From: Zhongshania aquimaris
GTDB taxonomy: Bacteria; Pseudomonadota; Gammaproteobacteria; Pseudomonadales; Spongiibacteraceae
NCBI RefSeq assembly: GCF_019312595.1
Contig: NZ_JAHWDQ010000001.1
Location: 124,001 to 188,000, forward strand
DNA: 64,000 bases
Direction: 5' to 3'
The position numbers and the translations under genes are program-made. Each line of letters opens with the position of its first letter. The first letter of the stretch is position 1. The notes under the pieces are model-generated. The model saw only the letters and a program-made list of their open reading frames with translations. It did no database searches and was not told the DNA's origin. Below, one piece after another: positions 26,800-36,949 of the stretch.

Positions 26800-27648
26800 T
26801 TAAACCTTATTCAGAATTCCGCGTAAAGCCTGGGGCAAATCCGCTGGCAACACGACGGTTTTAGCATTGTTTGACGTTGATAATTTAACCAGCGCATCCG
26901 CATATTTTTCACCCAGAAGATACAAAACTGGTAAATCCTGGTCTCCTACCGCTTCCGACACCAGCGTAATTGCAGCGCCGCTGGCCTTAGCCAACACGAC
27001 CTGCGCCTGCGCATCGCGACGAGATGCCTCCAAGCGACCATCCGCTTCCAGAATCGCCGCCTGTTTTTCACCTTCAGCTTTGGTTACTGCCGCGCGGCGC
27101 TGACGCTCAGCGGCGGCCTGTTCTTCCATGGCTTGCTGCATAGTCATCGACGGGTTTATGTCCTGAATCTCAACTGTCTTGAGAGTGATTCCCCAGTCGG
27201 CAATATCGTCTGATATCGCGGCTTTGAGCTTGGCTTTGATCTGATCCCGTGATGACAGGGCGGAATCCAAGGCCATTTCACCAACGATTGAACGCAGTGC
27301 CGTTTGCACCAGATTCTGAATCGCAAACGTATAGTTTTCCACCCCATAAACCGCTTTTTCGGGTGAGACGATGTTTATATACGCAACAGCGTTTGCAATG
27401 ATGACCGCATTGTCTTCGGTGATAACCTCCTGCGAAGGAATATCAAGCACTATATCTTTGGTGGTGAGCTTGTAGGCTACCGCATCAATGTAGGGGATAA
27501 TAAAATTCAAACCGGGATTCAACGTGACATGATACTTACCTAAACGCTGCACAATGTGTTTGTAACCCTGTGGCACGGTGCGAACACCCTTCGCTAAGGT
27601 CACCACTACCAAAATCGCCAACGCGACTACCACTGCTAAGCCATCCAT
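26800..27648 (-). CDS. qmcA: SPFH/stomatin-family membrane protein (QmcA-like)
   Basis: A 282-residue protein with one N-terminal membrane helix (about 2-20) and an SPFH/prohibitin domain (VPQGYKHIVQRLGKYHVTLNPGLNFIIPYID...), followed by a long Ala/Glu/Arg coiled coil (about 165-225) used for oligomerisation. It belongs to the QmcA/paraslipin group that forms inner-membrane rings or microdomains and affects membrane protein quality control. The NfeD-like gene directly upstream is its usual partner. Confidence 0.92.
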   Translation of the reverse strand: MDGLAVVVALAILVVVTLAKGVRTVPQGYKHIVQRLGKYHVTLNPGLNFIIPYIDAVAYKLTTKDIVLDIPSQEVITEDNAVIIANAVAYINIVSPEKAVYGVENYTFAIQNLVQTALRSIVGEMALDSALSSRDQIKAKLKAAISDDIADWGITLKTVEIQDINPSMTMQQAMEEQAAAERQRRAAVTKAEGEKQAAILEADGRLEASRRDAQAQVVLAKASGAAITLVSEAVGDQDLPVLYLLGEKYADALVKLSTSNNAKTVVLPADLPQALRGILNKV

Positions 27649-27692
27649 CGCCCATCTCCTTTAATGACGTAATACCATTTCCAATAAATTGC

Positions 27693-28166
27693 TTAGTGCG
27701 CCTGCCCTAAAGCCAGTTTTACAATCAGTGAATTGCCGGACACATCCTCAACCGCAACGCGGTCGCCGACAGACACTGGGTCACGGCAGATAAATTCCCA
27801 TTCGTCGCTGCCCAGTACCGGTATTGAAAACCGCAATGTACCATGACCAAACTCAGACCCTAGCTTTATCACCATCGCCTCTTGTCCTACTACCTGTTCG
27901 CGCGACATCCCCGACAAGGTTTTGTTTTTCATCTTGGGATGAACAAACTTAAACCACACCGCCAAGTCGATCACTGACATGATCAACCATACCAGCAACT
28001 GAACGCTGAACGGCATCTCAATCGCAGCCAAGATTAGGCCGACCGCAATGGCACTCGCGCCAAACCAGATCATCACGAAACTGGGGATAAAAATCTCACT
28101 TGCCACCAGCAACATGCCAAAAACCATCCAGTGCCAATACGCAATATTGGTATTTAACCACTCCAT
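27693..28166 (-). CDS. NfeD-like membrane protein, QmcA partner
   Basis: A 157-residue protein with three or four membrane helices in residues 10-75 and a C-terminal OB-fold domain (about 95-150, GQEAMVIKLGSEFGHGTLRFSIPVLGSDEWEF...VAVEDVSGNSLIVK). It corresponds to the short YbbJ-type NfeD without a protease domain. SPFH and NfeD proteins are commonly encoded as pairs, and qmcA follows 44 bases downstream on the same strand. Confidence 0.88.
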   Translation of the reverse strand: MEWLNTNIAYWHWMVFGMLLVASEIFIPSFVMIWFGASAIAVGLILAAIEMPFSVQLLVWLIMSVIDLAVWFKFVHPKMKNKTLSGMSREQVVGQEAMVIKLGSEFGHGTLRFSIPVLGSDEWEFICRDPVSVGDRVAVEDVSGNSLIVKLALGQAH

Positions 28167-28339
28167 TTTGTACCCCTTTACAAAAGGTCCGCCCGCAAGG
28201 CATCTATTTACTAATTATTTATCAAAATATTCAAGCACTTACTGCATGACTTTATATTTCATTGGAAGCTGACTCAGGCCAGCAAGAAACCACATTATCA
28301 CGTATAATGCGCCTTCATTCAGAATTCTGCGTCCGCACC

Positions 28340-30487
28340 ATGTCATCAGTTATGCAAACACCTAAAGTCATATTTAGCCATCGCCCGTATTGGGCTGAAT
28401 GTTTTGGCACCGCCAGCTACCTTCCGACCTCGCGCGCGGAGATGGATGCGCTGGGCTGGGACAGCTGCGACATCATCATTGTGACCGGTGACGCCTATGT
28501 GGACCATCCAAGTTTTGGCATGGCGGTCATTGGCCGCGTATTAGAAGCACAGGGCTTTCGCGTTGGCATTATTGCCCAACCTGATTGGCAGTCCGCTGAG
28601 GCGTTTAAACAACTGGGCCAGCCCAATCTGTTTTTTGGGGTCGCGTCGGGCAATATGGACTCCATGATCAACCGCTACACGGCTGATCGCCGCTTGCGTC
28701 ATGACGATGCTTACTCACCAAATAACGAAGGCGGCAAAAGACCTGATCGCGCGGTTATCGTCTACTCACAGCGCTGCCGCGAAGCCTATAAAGACACGCC
28801 CATTATTATCGGCTCCATAGAGGCCAGCCTCAGGCGTATCGCCCACTACGACTACTGGAGCGACAAAGTTCGACGTTCGGTACTACTCGATTCTCGCGCA
28901 GATTTACTGCTGTATGGCAATGCCGAGAGAGCAATAATTGATGTTGCTCACCGGCTAGGCCGCGGTGACCCAATTGATAGCATCACTGACTTGCGCGGCA
29001 CAGTCTATGTTATTCGAGACATCCCGACAGGCTGGACCGTAATTGACTCTGCGAGCGTAGATCAATTAGGCAAGGTCGACCCCATTACCAGCCCCTACGT
29101 CGATACCAGCGCTACCGAGAGCTGCAAAAAGAACGACGATGAAGACGTTGCCAAGGCGCAAGAAGAAGTTCAAGCCGTCCGCATCATTGATCCCTTGCAA
29201 GCGCGCAAGGCTGGCACCGATTCAGCAAAAACAGTCATTCGCCTACCGGACTACGAGGTCGTTAAAAATGACCCGGTAAACTACGCCCACGCGGCACGGG
29301 TTTTACATCTTGAGACTAATCCCGGCAACGCCCGCGCCCTAGTTCAACGCCATGGCGATCAAGAAGTCTGGCTGAACCCACCGCCGATTCCCTTGACCAC
29401 AGAAGAACTTGACTGGGTATTTGAACTACCCTACCAGCGTAAACCACACCCGGTGTACGGCAAGGCAAAAATTCCCGCCTACGACATGATTCGATTTTCA
29501 GTGAACATCATGCGCGGTTGTTTCGGCGGCTGTAGCTTCTGCTCTATCACTGAGCATGAAGGTCGCATTATCCAAAGTCGCTCCCACGAATCGATCGTCA
29601 AAGAAGTTGAAAACATCCGTGATAAAACTCCGGAATTTACCGGCGTCATTTCCGACCTTGGCGGGCCAACTGCAAATATGTGGCGGCTAAATTGCAAGAG
29701 CACCGAAATAGAAAGTCGCTGCCGCCGCCTATCCTGCGTGTTTCCCGGCATCTGTAAAAGCCTGAATACCGATCAAACGCCATTGATAGATTTATATCGT
29801 GACGTGCGCTCACTGGACGGCGTGAAGAAGGTACTAATTGCCTCTGGCCTCCGTTACGACTTAGCGATCGAAACCCCTGAGTACGTGAAGGAATTAGTCA
29901 CTCACCACGTTGGTGGTTACTTAAAAATAGCGCCCGAACATTCGGAAGACGGCCCGCTTTCTAAAATGATGAAACCGGGTATGGGTAGCTATGACAAGTT
30001 CAAAGCAATGTTCGATAAATATTCAAAACAAGCGGGCAAGGAACAATATTTAATTCCCTACTTCATCGCGGCTCATCCCGGCACCACCGACAAAGACATG
30101 ATGAACCTGGCGATGTGGTTAAAAAGCAATGGTTTTAGGGCCGATCAAGTTCAAGCCTTTTACCCGTCGCCAATGGCCAACGCGACTGCCATGTATTACT
30201 CCGGCAAAAATCCGCTCAAGAAAGTATCAAGAACCAGCGAAGACGTTGTCAGTGCTAAAGGCTTAAAGCAAAGGCGCTTACACAAAGCCTATCTACGCTA
30301 TCACGACCCAGAGGGCTGGCCATCGATTCGCGACTCACTGCTCAGCATGGGCCGTAAAGATTTAATCGGCTACGGTAAAAAGCACTTGGTTCCGCCGCGT
30401 CAACCCGCTAACTGGACGCCCAAAAATGGCAAAGGTCGCAGAATTCTCACTCAGCACACGGGTTTGCCGCCGAGAAAAACGAAATAA
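28340..30487 (+). CDS. ygiQ: YgiQ family radical SAM protein
   Basis: A 715-residue radical SAM enzyme of unknown reaction. The N-terminal UPF0313 domain (about 1-330) opens [29 protein letters not shown]. The radical SAM core has the cluster motif CFGGCSFC (in [19 protein letters not shown], near residue 395) and the [14 protein letters not shown] and [11 protein letters not shown] segments. Family members are widely conserved, but the substrate is unknown. The ATG at 28340 gives the family's usual N-terminus; an ATG at 28262 would add 26 atypical residues. It is divergent from the nfeD gene and appears to be a single-gene unit. Confidence 0.93.
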   Translation: MSSVMQTPKVIFSHRPYWAECFGTASYLPTSRAEMDALGWDSCDIIIVTGDAYVDHPSFGMAVIGRVLEAQGFRVGIIAQPDWQSAEAFKQLGQPNLFFGVASGNMDSMINRYTADRRLRHDDAYSPNNEGGKRPDRAVIVYSQRCREAYKDTPIIIGSIEASLRRIAHYDYWSDKVRRSVLLDSRADLLLYGNAERAIIDVAHRLGRGDPIDSITDLRGTVYVIRDIPTGWTVIDSASVDQLGKVDPITSPYVDTSATESCKKNDDEDVAKAQEEVQAVRIIDPLQARKAGTDSAKTVIRLPDYEVVKNDPVNYAHAARVLHLETNPGNARALVQRHGDQEVWLNPPPIPLTTEELDWVFELPYQRKPHPVYGKAKIPAYDMIRFSVNIMRGCFGGCSFCSITEHEGRIIQSRSHESIVKEVENIRDKTPEFTGVISDLGGPTANMWRLNCKSTEIESRCRRLSCVFPGICKSLNTDQTPLIDLYRDVRSLDGVKKVLIASGLRYDLAIETPEYVKELVTHHVGGYLKIAPEHSEDGPLSKMMKPGMGSYDKFKAMFDKYSKQAGKEQYLIPYFIAAHPGTTDKDMMNLAMWLKSNGFRADQVQAFYPSPMANATAMYYSGKNPLKKVSRTSEDVVSAKGLKQRRLHKAYLRYHDPEGWPSIRDSLLSMGRKDLIGYGKKHLVPPRQPANWTPKNGKGRRILTQHTGLPPRKTK

Positions 30488-30540
30488 AAAATTCATTTTT
30501 TGAGGTGCAAAAGTCTTCCTATCGTGCTTGCGAGTATGTA

Positions 30541-30546
30541 TATAAT
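30541..30546 (+). promoter_or_regulatory. Probable -10 box of the cold-shock gene
   Basis: A consensus TATAAT stands about 140 bp before the start codon. The -35 region is weak. It would give a leader of about 135 bases, the long structured 5' UTR usual for cold-induced csp genes. Confidence 0.5.
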
Positions 30547-30687
30547 GGGTCTGCTGGCTACGGATGCAGCTTGGTTTTATGTATATAGCACCACGAAGTC
30601 GTTTTTAGTACCTCGTTCTGTTTCATAAGTCCCTGCCTATCTCAGCTCAAGCACCAAAAAAGGCAACCACGCAACGAGGTACACAAT

Positions 30688-30894
30688 ATGTCCAGAAGCA
30701 CTGGAAAAGTAAAATGGTTTAACGAAACTAAAGGCTTTGGTTTTATTGAGCAAGACTCCGGACCAGATGTTTTTGTTCACTTTAGCGCCATTGGCGGTTC
30801 GGGCTTTAAAACCCTGGCAGAAGGTCAGGCAGTCGAGTTTGACGTGACGACTGGCCAGAAAGGCCCTCAAGCAGCAAACGTAACACTTCTCTGA
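30688..30894 (+). CDS. Cold-shock-domain protein (CspA family)
   Basis: A 68-residue single-stranded nucleic-acid chaperone made of one OB-fold cold-shock domain. RNP1 is KGFGFI and RNP2 is VFVHF, with the aromatic platform residues present ([12 protein letters not shown]). Such proteins melt RNA secondary structure. The ATG is preceded by GAGGTACACAAT. The long leader suggests post-transcriptional control, as in E. coli cspA; whether this copy is cold-induced cannot be told. A strong terminator follows. Confidence 0.95.
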   Translation: MSRSTGKVKWFNETKGFGFIEQDSGPDVFVHFSAIGGSGFKTLAEGQAVEFDVTTGQKGPQAANVTLL

Positions 30895-30901
30895 TTTATC
30901 T

Positions 30902-30928
30902 AGGGCGCCGCAATTGCAGCGCCCTTTT
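30902..30928 (+). terminator. Terminator of the cold-shock gene
   Basis: AGGGCGC pairs with GCGCCCT around a ten-base loop and TTTTTC follows, a few bases past the stop codon. Confidence 0.92.
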
Positions 30929-31058
30929 TCTTCCCAGCTATTCCCCAAGCGAAGCCGGTAATATACCGAATTAGCGATCGCCGCTCTGCCGTGGCAGGTG
31001 GTAAACATTGGAAAGTTGAGCACAGCCGTTCACGCTATTTATTTCAGGGAAAATAACA

Positions 31059-31622
31059 ATGACCGCAATGCATTTCACTCGCACTCTCTGCTTAACATCG
31101 GCAGCTTTATTAATGAGTCTTGGCGCCCACGCTGAATCTTCGACACCTAATATGCTACCGAAACACATCGTATTTTTGGGTGGTTTAGCCCACAACAAGG
31201 GTCCAATCGCCAGTGAAACCGAAGATGGGCCCGACGTAAACATTGCCTATCATCATTTGCTGAAACGCTTCGATAATTCTGGCCTTTACGCACATGGCGG
31301 CGCTGTCATCAACTTATCAGATGGCACCAGCTACGCCTATATTGGCGGCACTGGACGACTCGCCTTCGGTGCCTCCCCTGTGTATGGAGAGATCGGTGTC
31401 GGCTTCGCAGTACACGATGGTGATTTGGAAAAGAAATCGAATAACAAACGCGAGCTGGGATCGCGAGAACTATTCCGATTTGAAATAAGCCTGGGCTACC
31501 AAATAAGCGATGCGATATCAGCCAGCTTATTCATGGATCACATATCTAACGGCAGCATTCTCAATAACGACGACAACCGTGGGCTCGACACCTACGGTCT
31601 GCGAATAGGCTATAGCTACTAA
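31059..31622 (+). CDS. PagL-like lipid A 3-O-deacylase / acyloxyacyl hydrolase family
   Basis: A 187-residue protein with a cleavable signal peptide (MTAMHFTRTLCLTSAALLMSLGAHA) and an eight-strand outer-membrane barrel pattern ending in aromatic Tyr. Near the C-terminus HISNG supplies the His and Ser of the PagL catalytic triad. The third residue, Glu in Pseudomonas PagL, is Asp here (NRGLDTYGLR), as in many distant relatives. The family trims an acyl chain from lipid A in the outer leaflet, altering endotoxin structure and antimicrobial resistance. No two-component regulator is linked. The deacylase activity is inferred. Confidence 0.8.
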   Translation: MTAMHFTRTLCLTSAALLMSLGAHAESSTPNMLPKHIVFLGGLAHNKGPIASETEDGPDVNIAYHHLLKRFDNSGLYAHGGAVINLSDGTSYAYIGGTGRLAFGASPVYGEIGVGFAVHDGDLEKKSNNKRELGSRELFRFEISLGYQISDAISASLFMDHISNGSILNNDDNRGLDTYGLRIGYSY

Positions 31623-31656
31623 ATTTTGCCGTCATTATTGAAGAAAAACGCCATCC

Positions 31657-33834
31657 CTAGCGGTGGCGTATATACCAGCAGTAGTGAATCGGTTTACCTG
31701 CGCGAGAAAAATCTTCGTCTAAAGACCATCTTGTTTTATCTTCTATTTGATATTTCTCTGCCACGCTTTCGTCGAGACTAAAGTCGCGTTTATTGGTAGA
31801 AAATATCAGCAAGCCATCTACTGCTAAGCAGCGCATTGTGTCATCTATCAACTCGCCGTGATCGCGCTGAGTATCGAGCACATCATCCATGCGTTTTGAA
31901 TTTGAAAATGTAGGCGGGTCTAACAGAACAAGGTCGTATTGATCTTCGCAGCTTTTTAACCACTTTCGACAATCCGCGTGCTCGGTTCTATGCCTAGCCT
32001 CGCTGAGGCCATTTAGAGATAAATTACGCCTCGCCCACTGCAAATAGGTTCGCGACATATCCACCGACGTAGTAAAGCGCGCACCGCCGATACCCGCCTG
32101 CACGGATGCAACGCCGGTGTAGCTGAATAAATTTAAAAACCGCTTTCCCTTTGCGCGCGCGGCAATATCTAAACGAACCGGACGATGATCTAGAAAAAGT
32201 CCCGTATCCAGATAATCAAACAGATTAACCAGAATTTTAGCCTGCCCCTCTCTCAATTCCATAAAAGAATTTCGTGGTGCCTGCCGCTGGTACTGATCTT
32301 TGCCGCGTTGCCGCCTGCGCTCTTTAATAGCGATATTACCAGCGGAAACAGAAAATACTTGGCTTACCGCTTCGATGACTTCCCGCAATCTGCGCTCAGC
32401 ATCTTCTTCTGAAATAGTCACCGGAGCCATATACTCGGCGATATGCACTGCGCTGCCGTAACAATCTACCGCCACCGCGTACTCGGGCATGTCGGCGTCG
32501 TAAACTCGGTAGCATTCAATCTCGTTTTTGTTTTTCCACTTACTTAAACGCTTAATGTTTTTCCGAAGACGATTCGCAAACATCTGGCCGCCGGCGGTCA
32601 ACTGCACATCCGACGCCGCGTTTTTATCCTGCAGCTGCGCCTGATCGCGCTCAACGACAAATGCCTCAGAGTTAATATTAAATAATAATAACTTCGCTGG
32701 GATGGTGCCGTTTAAAAGCTGATATTGCTTATGGCTTCTCACGCCCATACGCTTACCTAGATCCGGATTCCCGGTAAATATCGCCGCTTGCCAGCCTGTA
32801 AAATGGGCTTTCATCGCTTGACCAAGATGACGGTATAAATGCAGCAACTCCGCCTGTTCCCCTAAGCGTTCACCGTAAGGCGGGTTGGTAATGAGCAAAC
32901 CTTCAGGCACGGTTCTGTGAGTCGGCATTGCTAATTGCGCGAGCTCACGACGAGATACTTTTACAAAGCGACTTAACCCCGCATTGTCGATATTCTCCTC
33001 CGCTTGGGCGACAACTTTGCCGTTGGCGTCGTAGCCGCGAATTTCCGGCCAGTCTTTAGCCATCGCCTTACTGCGCAATGCGCGCGCCTCTTCCAAGAGA
33101 CTATCCCATGCGATTTGGTCGTGGCCACGCCAGCCGGTAAACCCCCAGCGGCTTCGCAACAAACCCGGCGCAATCTGCATCGCCATCATCGCCGCCTCAA
33201 TCAGCAGGGTGCCTGATCCACACATCGGATCAATTAAGCCACCCCCTCGGCTAGCCATACCCGGCCAGTCGGCACGCAACAATAATGCCGCGGCCAAATT
33301 TTCTTTTAACGGCGCCATAGCGCCACTGCTGCGGTAGGCGCGGCGGTGCAGACTCTCCCCCGATAAATCGATTGCTACGGTGATATAGCCCTTGCGCAAG
33401 CGCACATTGACTCGCACATCGGGGTTTTCTTTGTCAACACTTGGGCGCTGCGTCCCGCTAGCCAAAAAATAATCGACTATGGCGTCTTTGCTTTTTAAAG
33501 CACCAAAATGCGTGTTGCGGATATCATTAGACTGGCCATTAAAGTCGACAGTAATTTTGCTATCTGTAGATAAATGCTCATCCCACTTTAGATTTTTTAA
33601 GCCGTCATACAGTGCATCCGCGCTTTCGCCGCGAAATTCAGTCAAGACCAGTAACACACGGTTGGCCAAGCGCGACCACAAGCAAATTCGGTAAGCTGTC
33701 GCGACATCCGCGCTAAAACTCATCGCACCGACGGTCTCGCGATTGAGCTCTGCCCCCAAGGCAGAGATTTCTGAAGCCAAAAGTTGCTCCAAACCCTTTG
33801 GGCAAGTAGCAATAAAAGAATATCTTTGACTCAT
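31657..33834 (-). CDS. rlmKL: Bifunctional 23S rRNA methyltransferase RlmKL
   Basis: Makes N2-methylguanine at 2445 (RlmL part) and N7-methylguanine at 2069 (RlmK part) of 23S rRNA (E. coli numbering). The 725-residue protein starts with a ferredoxin-like/THUMP RNA-binding region (about 5-160). The RlmL methyltransferase has GLIDPMCGSGTLLIEAAM and the N6/N2-type motif NPPYGERLG (near 317). The RlmK domain contains FLNLFSYTGVASVQAG and VLLDPPTFSNSK (near 640). Length is close to the E. coli fusion protein (702). It is a single-gene unit convergent with the PagL-like gene. Confidence 0.95.
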   Translation of the reverse strand: MSQRYSFIATCPKGLEQLLASEISALGAELNRETVGAMSFSADVATAYRICLWSRLANRVLLVLTEFRGESADALYDGLKNLKWDEHLSTDSKITVDFNGQSNDIRNTHFGALKSKDAIVDYFLASGTQRPSVDKENPDVRVNVRLRKGYITVAIDLSGESLHRRAYRSSGAMAPLKENLAAALLLRADWPGMASRGGGLIDPMCGSGTLLIEAAMMAMQIAPGLLRSRWGFTGWRGHDQIAWDSLLEEARALRSKAMAKDWPEIRGYDANGKVVAQAEENIDNAGLSRFVKVSRRELAQLAMPTHRTVPEGLLITNPPYGERLGEQAELLHLYRHLGQAMKAHFTGWQAAIFTGNPDLGKRMGVRSHKQYQLLNGTIPAKLLLFNINSEAFVVERDQAQLQDKNAASDVQLTAGGQMFANRLRKNIKRLSKWKNKNEIECYRVYDADMPEYAVAVDCYGSAVHIAEYMAPVTISEEDAERRLREVIEAVSQVFSVSAGNIAIKERRRQRGKDQYQRQAPRNSFMELREGQAKILVNLFDYLDTGLFLDHRPVRLDIAARAKGKRFLNLFSYTGVASVQAGIGGARFTTSVDMSRTYLQWARRNLSLNGLSEARHRTEHADCRKWLKSCEDQYDLVLLDPPTFSNSKRMDDVLDTQRDHGELIDDTMRCLAVDGLLIFSTNKRDFSLDESVAEKYQIEDKTRWSLDEDFSRAGKPIHYCWYIRHR

Positions 33835-34084
33835 AAAACCTCTAATGGGTGCTAGTGATAGAAAAATTCAACTTACTTAACAACAACTTAATTCTTTATA
33901 CGTCTTACATCTAAAACCAGCAATACTTATAAGTAATAGGTCTTCGACGAAGCATATGAAAGTTTGATTACATGAAGATCCTGTCGCGATCAAACGCATC
34001 GCGATGGTGACAGAAAACCGGCTGTTGCGCGAACAAGCAATACCGTAGCGACATGTTGACTAAATACGTGGAGGCTAATGCCCT

Positions 34085-34288
34085 ATGAGAAGACAGAAAC
34101 GCGACATGACTGAAAGAGCATATCAACGTGGTTATCAAGCAGGCATTTCCGGCAGGCAAAAAGACAATTGTCCCCATAATCAAGAGCAACTTAAACAGGA
34201 GTGGATGACAGGCTGGCGAGAGGGACGCACCGATCATTGGGATGGTATTGATACCGCCACCGCTCTGGAAAAACAGGCGTTTCATTAA
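34085..34288 (+). CDS. rmf: Ribosome modulation factor
   Basis: A 67-residue basic protein that dimerises 70S ribosomes into inactive 100S particles in stationary phase. It is clearly homologous to E. coli RMF (MKRQKRDRLERAHQRGYQAGIAGR) through RRQKRDMTERAYQRGYQAGISGRQKDNCP and ends with the WREG helix segment. It has a 12-residue C-terminal extension. GGAGG lies ten bases before the ATG; an earlier ATG at 34078 is out of frame. It stands alone behind a 250-bp upstream gap and ends at a strong terminator. Confidence 0.94.
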   Translation: MRRQKRDMTERAYQRGYQAGISGRQKDNCPHNQEQLKQEWMTGWREGRTDHWDGIDTATALEKQAFH

Positions 34289-34303
34289 TCAAACACTATC
34301 GAT

Positions 34304-34329
34304 AAAAGGCCCTCAGGGCCTTTTTTTAT
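34304..34329 (+). terminator. Terminator of rmf
   Basis: AAAAGGCCCT pairs with AGGGCCTTTT and a T run follows. It lies 16 bp after the rmf stop, between rmf and convergent rluB. Confidence 0.92.
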
Positions 34330-34389
34330 TCCCGCTCAAATGCCTAGCTTATACTGCCCATCAGCATCTAAAACTGATCAAAACGTTAA

Positions 34390-35181
34390 TTAACGCGTTC
34401 TCCGTCCCCGCCCGCCGGCAGGCGTATCAGTAACTGGCATCGCCAATTCTGCCATGCCGTAGACATTGGCAATTTCTTTCTCATCTAACTCTATCCACTG
34501 CCCCACTTTAACTTTAGAGGGAATGAATACCGAACCGTAACGCACGCGCTTTAAGCGATTAACCTGTAATTCCTGGGATTCCCAAAGGCGCCGAACCTCG
34601 CGGTTGCGACCTTCCATAATGACCACGTAATACCAGTGATTAATGCCTTCTCCGCCACCGTCGACGATATCGCTAAAGCGCGCGACACCGTCTTCCAGTT
34701 GCACACCCTCTGTTAAGCGCTTCAACACGTCTTCTGTCGCATTGCCCATCACCCGACACAGGTACTCGCGCTCAATGGTTGTTGACGGGTGCATTAGTTT
34801 ATTCGCGAGATCGCCATCGGTTGTAAACAATAGCAGGCCGGTGGTATTGAAATCTAAACGCCCAACCGATATCCAGCGCTCACCTTGTAATCGCGGTAAA
34901 CGATCAAATACCGAGCGTCTTCCCTCGGGATCCTTGCGACTACAGATCTCGCCCTCAGGCTTGTTGTACAGCAATACCCGCGGTTTTGCCGCAGCAGTAT
35001 CGAGACGCAAAGGCTTACCATCTACTTGTATTTTGACTGCCGCGTCTACGCGGTCCCCCAACGTCGCTACGCGGCCATCGACGAGCACACGGCCTTCGCT
35101 AATTACTTTTTCCATTTCCCTGCGTGAACCCAAGCCAGCTCGAGCCAATACTTTCTGCAGTTTTTCGTCGGTTTGTATCAT
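34390..35181 (-). CDS. rluB: 23S rRNA pseudouridine(2605) synthase
   Basis: Forms pseudouridine at 2605 of 23S rRNA. The 263-residue protein has an N-terminal S4 RNA-binding domain ([31 protein letters not shown]) and an RsuA-type catalytic domain with [16 protein letters not shown] (Asp nucleophile). The tail is rich in Gly, Arg and Thr ([10 protein letters not shown]), as in other RluB proteins. Its ATG shares one base with the scpB stop (TAATG), so translation is coupled. Sequence cannot fully separate RluB from RluE, but position after scpAB is typical of RluB. Confidence 0.93.
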   Translation of the reverse strand: MIQTDEKLQKVLARAGLGSRREMEKVISEGRVLVDGRVATLGDRVDAAVKIQVDGKPLRLDTAAAKPRVLLYNKPEGEICSRKDPEGRRSVFDRLPRLQGERWISVGRLDFNTTGLLLFTTDGDLANKLMHPSTTIEREYLCRVMGNATEDVLKRLTEGVQLEDGVARFSDIVDGGGEGINHWYYVVIMEGRNREVRRLWESQELQVNRLKRVRYGSVFIPSKVKVGQWIELDEKEIANVYGMAELAMPVTDTPAGGRGRRTR

Positions 35182-35936
35182 TAAAAGTTGGTCTCGGGTG
35201 GGAATTCTTTGTCGTAAACCTCGTCTTCAATCACGTTGCTTTCCGACTCAGCTTCTATTTCAGTATCTATTTCAGTATCTATTTCGGTAACTAGCTCGGA
35301 CTCTGATTCCGTCTGCGCGTCGGACTCCGCCCTCGTGTCTTCGCCGTTGTTGCTATCTAAAGCAAACTCACCGGTGTGCAGCTCTAACTCACCGTTCATC
35401 GTATCGAGATCGGTAATTTCAGCCAGGCTCGGCAATTCATCGAGATTACGCAAATTGAAGTAATCTAAAAATTTACGGGTGGTCGCATACATCGCAGGCC
35501 GACCAGGTACATCTTTGTGGCCCACCACGCGCACCCATTCGCGCTCTAACATAGTCTTAATGATTTGCGAACTGACCGCTACACCGCGTATATCTTCAAT
35601 ATCACCGCGGGTGATCGGCTGGCGATAGGCAATCAAAGCCAAGGTTTCTAGCATGGCGCGGGAGTAACGCTGCGGTTTTTCCTCCCACAGGCGACCTACC
35701 CAAGGCGCGAGATCTTCACACACCTGAAGGCGGTAGCCACTGGCTACCACTTTAAGCTCATAACCTCGACCAGCGCAGTCCTGACCAATCGCATTCAGCG
35801 CATCTTGAATATCGCCCGTGCTCGGCCTTTCGTCGACCTCGAATAATTCGGCGATATGCTGCAGGGATACGGGCCTCCCCACTGCCATTAAGACGGCTTC
35901 AATGATTCGTTTTAACTGCGGTAAATCCGGCATCAT
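35181..35936 (-). CDS. scpB: Chromosome segregation/condensation protein ScpB
   Basis: Part of the SMC-ScpAB complex that compacts and separates chromosomes. The 251-residue protein has two winged-helix domains ([25 protein letters not shown] and ...[31 protein letters not shown]). The last 60 residues form an acidic tail with repeated TEID units encoded by a 12-bp tandem repeat, absent from most ScpB proteins. Its ATG overlaps the scpA TGA (ATGA). Works with ScpA, encoded directly upstream; the smc gene is not in the window. Confidence 0.94.
   Translation of the reverse strand: MMPDLPQLKRIIEAVLMAVGRPVSLQHIAELFEVDERPSTGDIQDALNAIGQDCAGRGYELKVVASGYRLQVCEDLAPWVGRLWEEKPQRYSRAMLETLALIAYRQPITRGDIEDIRGVAVSSQIIKTMLEREWVRVVGHKDVPGRPAMYATTRKFLDYFNLRNLDELPSLAEITDLDTMNGELELHTGEFALDSNNGEDTRAESDAQTESESELVTEIDTEIDTEIEAESESNVIEDEVYDKEFPPETNF
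35254..35289 (-). repeat. 12-bp tandem repeat, three copies, in the scpB tail
   Basis: On the plus strand TCTATTTCAGTA occurs at 35254-35265 and 35266-35277, with TCTATTTCGGTA at 35278-35289. Read on the minus strand it encodes repeated acidic TEID units in frame. Each copy keeps the reading frame, so slippage would only lengthen or shorten the acidic tail. Confidence 0.85.
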
Positions 35937-36886
35937 ATAACTTTCGCTTTTACGTGGATTGGCGCGAAGGCCTCTGATTGTACAATTTCTACTAAAGATT
36001 CTTTGATCAATTCCATAATCGCCAGAAAAGTTACCACGACGCCTAAACGCCCCTCTTCCGCTTTAAACAAGGTAACAAACGGCACGAAGCTATCCGATCG
36101 CAATACGGCTAAGACCTCGGACATACGTTCGCGAGTTGACAGCTTTTCGCGCTGTATTTGGTGGCTTTCAAACAGGTCGGCACGACGCAGTACTTCGCCC
36201 AACACAATAAGCAATTCTTTTAGGTCTACATCCGGCTCAGCGCGCACCTTTGACATCGGTGGTGGCTCAATAACAACCGCGTAATTATCACGCCCCATTC
36301 GCGGGAGTTGATCGATGTTTTCAGCCGCTTGTTTAAAGCGTTCGTATTCTTGTAAGCGGCGAATCAGCTGCGCACGCGGATCCTCTTCGTCGTCGAGCAC
36401 GTCCGCCGAACGCGGCAGCAGCATACGCGACTTGATCTCAGCGAGCATGGCCGCCATGAGTAGGTATTCCGACGCCAATTCAAACTGCATCGCGCTCATC
36501 ATATTCACGTACTGCATATACTGCTGAGTGATCTGCGAGACGTTTATTTCCAGAATATCGAGGTTTTGACGCTTAATAAGATAGAGCAGCAGATCGAGTG
36601 GCCCCTCGAACGCCTCTAAAAACACCTCTAGTGCTTCAGGTGGTATATACAAATCTTTGGGAATTTCGGTGAGCGGCTTGCCCTGCACCACCGCGAATGG
36701 CATTTCGCCCTGCTGTGGTAATTGCCGAATAGCCTTGAGACTAACAATCTCGATGGCTTGCTGCGCAGCGTCTGGTAAAGGCTCCAGACGACCGAGCAAT
36801 ATGTCAGGCGACACCGAATCCTGTTCAGCCAGCGGCACTGAATCAGGCTGTTCTACGGCGAGCTTTTCTGAAGGTTCATCTTGCAC
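35933..36886 (-). CDS. scpA: Chromosome segregation/condensation protein ScpA (kleisin)
   Basis: The kleisin subunit bridging SMC heads. The 317-residue protein has an N-terminal extension of about 75 residues, then the SMC-neck-binding segment FLEAFEGPLDLLLYLIKRQNLDILEINVSQITQQYMQYV, a middle helical ScpB-binding part, and a C-terminal winged helix (FVTLFKAEEGRLGVVVTFLAIMELIKESLVEIVQ). The start is GTG with only a weak ribosome site, so a later start is possible. It overlaps scpB by four bases. Confidence 0.94.
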   Translation of the reverse strand: MQDEPSEKLAVEQPDSVPLAEQDSVSPDILLGRLEPLPDAAQQAIEIVSLKAIRQLPQQGEMPFAVVQGKPLTEIPKDLYIPPEALEVFLEAFEGPLDLLLYLIKRQNLDILEINVSQITQQYMQYVNMMSAMQFELASEYLLMAAMLAEIKSRMLLPRSADVLDDEEDPRAQLIRRLQEYERFKQAAENIDQLPRMGRDNYAVVIEPPPMSKVRAEPDVDLKELLIVLGEVLRRADLFESHQIQREKLSTRERMSEVLAVLRSDSFVPFVTLFKAEEGRLGVVVTFLAIMELIKESLVEIVQSEAFAPIHVKAKVI

Positions 36887-36949
36887 TATTACTGAGATCT
36901 CACGATATCATCTACCAAGGGCGCGATTATACGTTGATCTGGGCGCCCG

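Noticed and set aside
30637-31023. 128-codon minus-strand frame over the cold-shock gene
   Set aside because: Covers a clear csp gene and its terminator on the other strand; no protein features.
34643-35290. 215-codon plus-strand frame
   Set aside because: Antisense of rluB and scpB; Ser/Arg/Thr-rich shadow.
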